A stretch of 64,000 nt of DNA from Annona cherimola. Taxonomy: Eukaryota; Streptophyta; Magnoliopsida; Magnoliales; Annonaceae. The notes under the pieces are model-generated. The model saw only the letters and a program-made list of their open reading frames with translations, searched no databases and was not told where the DNA came from. Below, in pieces: positions 56,490 to 64,000 of this stretch (positions are counted from its first letter, which is position 1; each line of letters opens with the position of its first letter). The stretch covers positions 1,867,501-1,931,500 of the forward strand of contig CM059974.1 of the NCBI GenBank assembly GCA_030490835.1, given 5' to 3'. The position numbers were made by a program, and so were the translations under genes.

Positions 56490-56807
56490 CTAATCGTCCC
56501 CCCGCATCCCTATCGGCTGGCCATTTTGACAGCCGCAATAGGCCCCACACCCCTGACCTTGGCTACGATTTTGAAAATGGGCAATGTTCGCTGCTCGCTT
56601 CTCCGCATCTATCCTTTTCGAGTGTACTACACATTCAGGTGAGGCGGGGCCCCTTGCATTGATGGTACCTCCTTGTTTGATTCGTCTCAGAAAAGATGGA
56701 CCACGATTTGTGAGCTTGAGAAATTTTCGAACCTCCGAATAGCCCGAGGGCTGGCGTCCGCTTATTAGCAACCACTTTTTGAATCTTTGAGTTGTCTGGT
56801 CATCCAC
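56490..56807 (-). other. Unrecognised 105-codon open frame
   Basis: Starts MDDQTTQRFKKWLL and has a cysteine-rich end (QGQGCGAYCGCQNGQ). It lies in a GC-richer island (56,330-56,820) within AT-rich spacer. No domain recognised and no neighbouring exons. It could be a remnant of a gene or a chance frame. Confidence 0.2.
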
Positions 56808-56829
56808 CTTATTAAATTCTATTGTTGTC

Positions 56830-57585
56830 CAAACAATTAACTAATAACTACTGTTTCCTTTGGTTTTCTCATGTTAAATGTGCATGTAAGTTTTGGCAAT
56901 TAAGAAAACATACCTATGATAATCAATTTTTGCAGTTGACCCTTAACCCTTCTCTGCATGCCCCTTTGGCATGGGGTAAAAGAAGATTAGCTGAATCATT
57001 TGTTGGAAAATTTTCATTAGGATTAGGCAAAATTAGCATATGACGAAAGCAGCGACGGAGTCACGGAGAGCTGAAGGGAGGGAGGCCATACGAATTTTTT
57101 TTAATTAAAAATCTCTTCTAAAAAATATGAATATGCTATTTAATGTCAAATTATGCCTCTTGTCAAAGGTCCTAGTCCTGCCCTGGGAAGAAAGTTGTTT
57201 AATAGTTCCCTTAGATTGGGTACACTTTTGAGCTTCTACCATGCATAAATGGGTGTTTTCGCAAAGCTTAGACTCACGGGGAATTGCGAAATAGCAGAAG
57301 AATAGGGAAATCAGAAATGAAGCGAACGAAAAAGGCCGTTATTTTTTGAACTTTGGAGTTGAATAGCATGCATCATTTGACTGTTGGAGACGTCAATGCA
57401 TGGGCGTCTCATGGAGGTCTGCCGAACGCACAATTGGAAACGCAGTCAGAGTTTTTGCATGTCAAATCATTCCCTGCGTGATCGGGTAGACAGATTCATG
57501 CAATAAGTCTGGCCAGCTTTACAGGAAAGCCCGAGTTTCCAACAGGCTAGCTGCGATATGGGATCCGCATTAATTGGCTAGATAA
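56830..57585. other. Spacer, no gene seen
   Basis: No coding, RNA or transposon-end signal was identified. Confidence 0.4.
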
Positions 57586-57588
57586 TTA

Positions 57589-57794
57589 GAGTTGGTTTCG
57601 TCTGGAAAGAATGAAAATAGAGAACGATAATGAAATAAAGTAAAGTGGAGATAAAGAAAAAGATAGGGTATTTGCATGAAAAGATATGAGAAAATAATTA
57701 AAATATATAAATAAAAATGAAAAAATTAGGTAGTTGGGTGTTATTTTTGCATTCTCATTTTTCATTTTCTATTTTCTTGTAAATAAACACACCC
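57589..57794 (-). mobile_element. Tourist-like MITE, short copy
   Basis: Ends GAGTTGGTTTCG and AAACACACCC with TTA on both sides (57,586-57,588 and 57,795-57,797). Confidence 0.65.
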
Positions 57795-57849
57795 TTAATT
57801 AGCTAGTAATTAGGAAATAAAGCTCTTTTCATTAATCAATTTATTTAAA

Positions 57850-58135
57850 GTGTGTTTGGTATTTGATAAAAATTTTATGAGACATTTGATAAAACTTTTG
57901 AATAAAAATTTTTTTGATAAAAAAAAAAAACTTTTATAATGGGAAAAGTAATGTTATTGAATAAGAGTAATAATGATGAGTAAATATATTAAAGTTAAGA
58001 TAAATAGAACAATTGTATAAAAAGTTATAGAGAAATTATTTAAAATAAAGTAGTTATGTAGAAAAATGTGAAAAATAAAGTAGTTATATAGAAAAATATG
58101 AAAAATATTAGAAAATAAAATAATATATATATAAG
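57850..58135 (-). mobile_element. Eroded Tourist-like MITE
   Basis: Starts AAAGTGTGTTTGGTATTTGA; the body has AATGATGAGTAAATATATTA and repeated AAAGTAGTTATATAGAAAAA. The right end abuts the next copy. Confidence 0.6.
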
Positions 58136-58136
58136 G

Positions 58137-58655
58137 TTGTTTGTTAACATCGAAAAGTTTTCAAACTAAAACTTTTCACTCTTCATAACCACCATATTTT
58201 TTTATTATTTCTTTACTTCTTTCAATATAACTATTCTACTTTTACCAATGAGAAGTTGACTCGTTGCTCACAACAGCACAGATAAGGTCTTTTTCTGACT
58301 ATCGTGCGTAGGTTCGAACCCAACGGGGGAAAAGGCGGGGGGTTTCGGCCCGAAAAAATATTGGGAGCAGTTAATCACCTTGGATTATAAACGGGAGCGT
58401 GTTGTCTCTATTGTGTTTAAAATGAGAGCTTGTTGCCTCTATTGTGAATGAGTGTGATTTGTACTATCTGATATCATGTTATATAATACCAATAAAAAAT
58501 TATTCGACTTTAAAATTATTTTTACACAACTACTCATATATTTAACAAATCTATTATGACTTTTATTGTCTTTACTCTTTATTATTACCTTCATCATATC
58601 ACATTATTTTTTTCCATTTAAAAAATTTTTAATAAATTTTTTTATCACTTCTCAA
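58137..58655 (+). mobile_element. Tourist-like MITE interrupted by a SINE
   Basis: MITE sequence at 58,137-58,242 (GGTTGTTTGTTAAC, then CTTTCAATATAACTATTC) resumes at 58,502 and continues to about 58,655 (TACACAACTACTCATATATT, then CATCATATCACATTATTT). Confidence 0.75.
58243..58501 (+). mobile_element. tRNA-derived SINE nested in the MITE
   Basis: Flanked by ATTCTACTTT (58,233-58,242) and ATTCGACTTT (58,502-58,511), a duplication with one mismatch. It contains a good B box GTAGGTTCGAACCC near 58,310 and ends in GATTTGTACTATCTGATATC, then ATAATACCAATAAAAAATT. Confidence 0.85.
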
Positions 58656-59030
58656 ATACTCTTGTTTTATTGAAAAACAAACCCACAATCAAACTAATAT
58701 TAGGTTCAATGTTCCAAGCATGCTTGCGGGTAGCAATTTATGCATGCATGATATGGATGAGCTATGTTGTTGGCAAATTAATTAGTCATAAAAAACACAA
58801 GAGCCAGCTAACCATATCACAGGATACCCTAATTGGTTATAGATGGGCTCTATCTAGATATTAAAATCAAAATCTTGTTGATCATAAGACAAAAATGATT
58901 TCAATATGAGTTTTAGGCATGGTTATCTTATTTTAAAATATAAATAATTATGTATAAATTATGAAAATATTTTGATTTATTCACAAATGCATTAAAATAT
59001 AATAATATTTCTTAAAATTATTTATCAATA

Positions 59031-59508
59031 GGGCAAGTTTCACATGTACCTATGAATTTTACCTCTAATCCTACTTATATACATGAATTTTCAAAAATGT
59101 CTCTCATACTTATAAATTTTCATCATAATTCCACACATACTCATATTATTAAGAATTTGTTAAATGGGTTGTTAACCTCTCTGTAAAATAACGAATATAC
59201 CCAAGCCTTAACATAATTTGAAGTTGCTTTGTTCAAAATTAAATATTCATATTTCAAATAATATATCGTTTTATAATTATAGAATTATTAAAGATTCATT
59301 ATAATATAAATTTTTAGCAATAAAATCATAATTAAGAATGAACATATTTGTCATTTTACAAGATTAATGACTCCTTTAACGGATCCCTAACAGTATAGGA
59401 ATATGTAGAATTGGGATAAAAAATTCATTTACATAAAAGATATTTTTAAAAGTTTATGAGTATAAGTGAAATTAGGAATAAAATTTATTGGTACATGAGA
59501 AATTTCGC
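59031..59508. mobile_element. Mutator-like foldback MITE, 478 bp
   Basis: Perfect 10 bp target duplication TTTATCAATA (59,021-59,030 and 59,509-59,518). Inverted arms of ~120-150 bp begin GGGCAAGTTTCACATGTACC and (right, reverse complement) GCGAAATTTCTCATGTACC. It interrupts an AT-rich repeat shared with 14.1 and 42.0 kb. Confidence 0.88.
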
Positions 59509-59519
59509 TTTATCAATAT

Positions 59520-60655
59520 AAGAATGATATTTTAGATTCTTTAAATGTAGAAAATATAAATATAAATTTTATATAGATCAAACCATTTATAACATTTATT
59601 TTATGCATTTTTCATATAAACGTCATGCATGTATTTGATATTGATGAAATTTGATTTGTAAATTAGATAAAGGAATCTAAATTCAGTGGATGCGTAGAAT
59701 GAGGGCTTGTTTAGAGCCAACTGCAGCCTATCCCGGTTTCATATGACATATGTATAAATATTCTTTCACTTGTATGGTCAATGGGGAAAGGTTTTATCTT
59801 TTTGCGGCCACGCATCTACTTTTGAGTCCGGCAGCCATTTAAATTTATTGAGTGTGGGCTGGATCCTTTTTGCCATCCATTATTTTAGGCACTTGCAATT
59901 ACCATATGCTATGAATTCGAGAGCGCTATCCAGCCAGGTGGATTTTTCCTTAGGCGCCGTAAGACACTCTGCTGTCGATTCTCTCCTTTTCTTCTACTAA
60001 CTAATATACGCGTCAAAATTAAAACTAAAAAAACGCGTCGGAAAAAAACTAATATAAAAAAGCAAATTTAACCTACCCAGGTAGCTTTACGGGGTTGTGA
60101 AGCGGTTGGCTGTTCAGATGTAAGTTCAAGAGACAGCCTTTCGCCCATTCTGCTAACTTTCGAGGTTGGAAAAGAGAACAAGCACCCAACATGAGCAAGT
60201 AATTATATTCCATGGCTGGTGATATATACATCACAACCTAGATACGAGTCTTCTCTCAATATCTCATACTATCCATTTACTACTGCTTGCATGCACGTAG
60301 ATATCCATCCGGCCTGTTAAGTATTCCCATTTATAGCTGTACGTGCTACCAACAAAAGCTCGAATTATATGGAACATTTCAGAGTACAAGCTCCTGACAG
60401 AAAAACGAACCAAATGAACTAATTGACATGAAGATAATTTGTTGGAGAGTTTCTAGATAGCCTAGCCACCAAGAGGCCAGACATGCATGAGAATACCACC
60501 CCCCCCCCCCCCCCCCCACCATCAATGCCGATGATTGGCATATTAAATTCGTAACCTTCGATATACAATTAACACCATCTATGTACGATCCGGCCGTATA
60601 TTCACAGTAAGTGTAATTTCTAGTTGCATGCATTCCCATGCATATATGTTAGAAA
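59520..60655. other. Spacer with a run of 19 C
   Basis: The C run is at 60,499-60,517, about 145 bp past the stop of PLA1 copy 2, in its probable 3' flank. Around 60,090-60,170 is a weak tRNA-like patch (GGTTGTGAAGCGG; TAAGTTCAAGAGA). No gene. Confidence 0.5.
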
Positions 60656-60661
60656 ATCTCG

Positions 60662-62209
60662 TCACGAAGGGCTAGGAAGGCAACCGCCTGGAGTGGGCCC
60701 CACCATGACGGTCTCCAGATTGAGCGTCAGGTCCTTGCTCGTGTACAGCTTCTTCATGTTGGAGCCTTGATCGTGCAGCAGTCGCGCCAGGCTACGCTTC
60801 GCGTTCGCCCGGAACGGGCAGTTGGACGCCAGGAAGCCGTCCACCAAGTGCAGGTACGCCTCGAGGTCGTGGCAGCACGCCACGTCCGCGTTCGGTTTCA
60901 GGTACGGCGACATACGGCTGTCCACCCGCAGCTCCGTCCCCACGTGCGAGTACGCCCATGGCAGGTCCTCCCGCACTTGCGACTCCGCCATCACTGGCAC
61001 ACCCGGCACTCTTGTTATCACGTCCTGTGCGTTCACCACCCGCAGCACCTTCACCCCCTCCCCCTCTATCCGCTCCGCGAATCCCCTGTTCCCCACGCGT
61101 GGGCCTCCGAACGAGAACACCGCGATCGGCGGCACGTCCGGGGCGCATGTGCTCAGCTCGTCCGCCACCAGCAGCGCCAACGCAGCCCCTAAACTGTGCC
61201 CGGTCACCGAAATGCTCAGTTGCTCGCCCTCGTAAAGCTTCATCAGTCGCCGTATCTCCTCCACGATCGCAGCCGAGAGGCTCTGAACGTGCGCCCCGGC
61301 CGTCTTGTACAGGCTCCAGAATCCGCATTCCACCTTCGGATTCGTCCCCTCGGCAGCATTTGGAATTACCACCATCCCCGCGCGGAGATTCTCCGCCCAC
61401 TCGAGACACGTGGAAGTGCCCCGAAGCGCGATGACGACGTCGCGCCGGCCCATGCGCGCGATCTCGCGGTCGTCATTGCAGACAGCGACGTAGCCGATCC
61501 AGCTGGAGCGCTGCGTCATCCACTCCAGCTCCGGGGCCACCTCATCCACCCACGCCGGCAGGCCGACGGAGGACGTGGCATATAGACTCTTCGTCACTCG
61601 GTAGGTCCTGTCGGGGAGAGCCACGTGGCGGGGAGAGGGCGGGGCCGCGTCGGCGGCGGAGGTGGAGGGATGGGAGTGGAACGCCTGGTAGGCAGCCTGC
61701 ACGAACTCGCCGTAACGGACGACCTCGCGGCGGAGATTCCCGTCGAGAGGGTCGAGGAGGCCGGCCCAATTGTTCCGGCCGTGGTAGTCCTGCCACCGGC
61801 CGCCGAGGTGGTTCTTGGGGGAATACTCGATGGAGTTGTTGGAGAGGAGGCGCTGGAGATTCCGGAGGTGGCGAGGGGACATTTCCTCCACCTGCCGAGA
61901 GGCGGAGGGCCATATTCTGGCGAGGTTCAGGGCTTCCAGAAAGCCCCTCCCCGGGTTCTGCTGCGGCGGTAACTGGCCGGAATCTGTTTTGGGGGGTTCG
62001 GGGTGAGGCTGATCGGGGGTTATTTGGAGGAGTTTCTCAAGGCGGGCGAGGTGGATTCGAGAGGCGGAGTCGGATGTGGGGAGGGTCTGGAGGGATGCGT
62101 GGGTGGGTCGGAGGGGGTTGAGATGAGAAAGGCGGCAACATGGGGCCGCGCGACCTGCATGGAAGGGGTTTTGGGTGGGGGTAGAAAGCATGACAGAGCC
62201 CAAATGCAT
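60662..62209 (-). CDS. DAD1-like class I phospholipase A1 (lipase class 3), plastid, copy 2
   Basis: A single exon of 515 residues starting [19 protein letters not shown]; the N-terminal ~50 residues, rich in Ser, Thr, Pro and Arg, fit a transit peptide. Motifs: [20 protein letters not shown] (151-170), [20 protein letters not shown], nucleophile elbow GHSLG (337-341, Ser339), [11 protein letters not shown] (Asp396), [11 protein letters not shown], and [15 protein letters not shown] with the likely catalytic His453. Family role as for the copy at 43.7 kb: sn-1 lipase on plastid glycerolipids, a possible source of jasmonate precursor. The two copies are clearly homologous along their length but differ at the N-terminus, so the duplication is not recent. 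Upstream are a TATA box at 62,351 and a CT-rich leader. Strongly GC-rich and intronless. Confidence 0.95.
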   Translation of the reverse strand: MHLGSVMLSTPTQNPFHAGRAAPCCRLSHLNPLRPTHASLQTLPTSDSASRIHLARLEKLLQITPDQPHPEPPKTDSGQLPPQQNPGRGFLEALNLARIWPSASRQVEEMSPRHLRNLQRLLSNNSIEYSPKNHLGGRWQDYHGRNNWAGLLDPLDGNLRREVVRYGEFVQAAYQAFHSHPSTSAADAAPPSPRHVALPDRTYRVTKSLYATSSVGLPAWVDEVAPELEWMTQRSSWIGYVAVCNDDREIARMGRRDVVIALRGTSTCLEWAENLRAGMVVIPNAAEGTNPKVECGFWSLYKTAGAHVQSLSAAIVEEIRRLMKLYEGEQLSISVTGHSLGAALALLVADELSTCAPDVPPIAVFSFGGPRVGNRGFAERIEGEGVKVLRVVNAQDVITRVPGVPVMAESQVREDLPWAYSHVGTELRVDSRMSPYLKPNADVACCHDLEAYLHLVDGFLASNCPFRANAKRSLARLLHDQGSNMKKLYTSKDLTLNLETVMVGPTPGGCLPSPS

Positions 62210-62221
62210 TGGAGGAAGGGG

Positions 62222-62358
62222 GAGAGAGAGAGAGAGAGAGAGAGAGATTAGCGTGTGAAGCAGTCTGCTTTGATTTCCTTTCTTTTCTGTTCCCAGCAGT
62301 GGGTTTTCGCTGCAGAGGCCTGAAACATTCTTCTGTGGATACGTGCAAGCCTTATATA
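62222..62358 (-). promoter_or_regulatory. TATA box and (TC)n leader of PLA1 copy 2
   Basis: The minus strand reads GTGTATATAAGGC near 62,351-62,361, about 145 bp before the ATG, and the leader carries a (CT)n run (62,222-62,248) just upstream of the ATG. Confidence 0.7.
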
Positions 62359-62369
62359 CACGGAGGGAG

Positions 62370-63177
62370 AGGAAGAGCTTGAGCTGCCCGCGTTTCTTCG
62401 AAATTGCAGGGTAAATGACACAATACCCCTGGGAAGTGGGAATAATCTATTATATTTGTATTTGAAACTCCGTCAGTTTGGAAACTGGACTCCTGTGCCA
62501 AGTCAGAAATGAAAATTCGTAGACGCGGCTGACCACCAGCTAACCGTGGATTTTTATTTCTTTGGCAAATAACAAAATAGATTGGGGTTATTTGCGTCTA
62601 TTAAACTCTTCGTAGTTTTATTATTTTGTAATCTTCATTTCATACGTAATGATTTTGCTAAACATCATTCATTCTAAATTTTGTTTACAAAAAATATGTA
62701 TTCCTGCCCATAGTGGTCAAATAGGCGTCTGGGTGCAGTCAAAAAATTAATTAGTCAAAAAGGAATCGCTATAAGATTGAATATTCGTATCATACCTATG
62801 AAAAGGATAATAAATTAGACTACTCATACCTATTAAAAGGATAATAAATTATGTATTGTAAAGCCACTTAGATTTGTTTATTTAAGCATTAAAATAGCAT
62901 CTATACTTTTACTCATTCACATGGGAATAATATTTTAGAAGGTACAGGGGTTGAATGGAAGTTTTAAACGTCATGTACTAATCAAATACTTTTAATATAT
63001 TTTTTGAAAATAATATATTTTATATTAGCTTTAAACAATAAGGATATTTACATCCTCAATTTAAATGGAACTTAGGTTCTCATTTGAATACATTATTCTA
63101 AAGGAAATAGCCAGCTAAATTTGATTGATTAACAAAGTATCCCTAAATCAAGATGTTTTCAATTATTTGCAACAATT
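62370..63177. other. Spacer, no gene seen
   Basis: AT-rich. A short direct duplication (ACCTATGAAAAGGATAATAA and ACCTATTAAAAGGATAATAA) lies at 62,795-62,850. Confidence 0.5.
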
Positions 63178-63180
63178 TTA

Positions 63181-63451
63181 TGGTGTATTTGGTAATGAAT
63201 AAAACTTTTGATGAAAAATTTTAGAGAGTAAAAGTTGTCAAATGATGTAATATGATAGGGATAATGATGAGTAGTAAAGATGATAAAGTTAAAATAGATA
63301 GGTTAGTTGTATGGATAGTTGTGTAGAAATGATTGAAAAGTAGGATAGTTGCACAAGAAGATGTGAAAAAATGATTAAAAAATATGATAGTTGTAGAGAG
63401 TGAAAAGTTTTAGATTAACTTGACATTTTTTATCACTTGCTAAACACACCC
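63181..63451 (-). mobile_element. Tourist-like MITE, intact, 271 bp
   Basis: Ends TGGTGTATTTGG and TAAACACACCC, with TTA duplicated (63,178-63,180 and 63,452-63,454). It is the reverse-orientation sibling of the 36,167 copy and the best reference copy of this family in the window. Confidence 0.9.
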
Positions 63452-63459
63452 TTAATCAA

Positions 63460-64000
63460 ACTAGTTTTCTTTTTATAAATAAAGTTTGCAAATACATGTA
63501 TTTTTGAAAAATCAATCACCATATTACTGCCAATGGTAACATTGAGGACAAATTTGACAATTTCTTTTGCTCCATTTGTTGCTTTTGAGTTGGTTCCTGT
63601 ATCCATAAACAATAAAGTATTATTAATTTATTAATGATCATAAGCAATAATATATTGGTAATAAATAGGACACTGAATTTTATTAAAGTAAGGTGCGTGA
63701 GTTTATAATTTTTTAATAACTTTCAACGTATTCATATCTTCTAAAAAGACATTATAAAGTAAAAGTTTAACCATTTTAAAATTTCATAATTATTTATAAG
63801 TTATCAGAAGCAATTAATGATGTTAATTTATTTATTTTTAAAATTCTATTACATACGCTTTCACTGATAGGGACGCCCAAATCCAATGGGCCCCTCCGTC
63901 CCGATCACTAGCCAAACGCTAATGGAGAAGAGATTTTTTGAAGAAATGACATTTTTGTAATATTAACCATAGAGAATGGTCAATTGGGAGCTATTTGCCA
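63460..64000. other. AT-rich spacer to the window edge
   Basis: No gene or clear element seen. Confidence 0.4.

Noticed and set aside
58300..58330. Possible tRNA gene at GGTTCGAACCC
   Set aside because: Only the B box is convincing; no cloverleaf could be drawn, and the flanks show a SINE with target duplication.
60767..61434. Plus-strand and alternate minus-strand frames over PLA1 copy 2
   Set aside because: Shadows produced by high GC in the true frame.

Overview
This is nuclear DNA from a flowering plant. The evidence is spliced genes with GT-AG introns and clear orthologs of plant-specific proteins (an RRC1-type splicing factor, a RABD2 GTPase, an RGGA-type RNA-binding protein and DAD1-like plastid phospholipases), together with dense small plant transposons (Tourist/PIF, Mutator-like and hAT MITEs, tRNA-type SINEs) in a very AT-rich background. 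The two phospholipase genes are intronless and strongly GC-rich against that background, which is common in monocots and some early-diverging angiosperms. I cannot name the species.

Layout. 1-12,090: 5' two-thirds of an RRC1/SR140 gene on the minus strand, running off the left edge; its 5.9 kb third intron holds a decayed Ty3/gypsy pol remnant and several MITEs. 12,090-15,130: AT-rich spacer with one orphan exon-like patch near 13.65 kb. 15,131-24,240: a ~443 bp tandem array split by a 5,902 bp insertion (17,221-23,122). 24,240-25,400: nested MITEs. 25,430-30,130: an eight-exon RABD2 gene (+). 31,830-38,200: a seven-exon RGGA gene (+). 38,200-43,570: spacer with SINEs and MITEs. 43,705-45,201 and 60,662-62,209: two DAD1-like class-3 lipase genes (-), diverged paralogs in the same orientation, separated by ~15 kb of transposon-rich spacer. 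62,360-64,000: spacer with an intact Tourist-like MITE.

The most unusual object is the insertion at 17,221-23,122. It begins TG, ends CA and is flanked by the 5 bp direct repeat CACCT; removing it restores the tandem array exactly. Inside, on the minus strand and in one orientation, it carries fragments of at least five unrelated host genes: an S-domain receptor kinase (lectin part and kinase part), an SR34-type splicing factor, an LRR receptor kinase, a TIP1 aquaporin and a BREVIS RADIX protein. Downstream of these are a promoter-like block with a TATA box and six copies of a CGCGGAAC-like motif, then an eight-unit ~150 bp tandem array and two shorter minisatellites. It looks like a non-autonomous gene-fragment-carrying element whose mechanism is unresolved.

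The intact genes are ordinary housekeeping or stress and lipid genes with no evident shared pathway: nuclear splicing and light signalling (RRC1), ER-Golgi traffic (RABD2), cytoplasmic RNA binding (RGGA) and plastid galactolipid or phospholipid hydrolysis that may feed jasmonate synthesis (the lipase pair).
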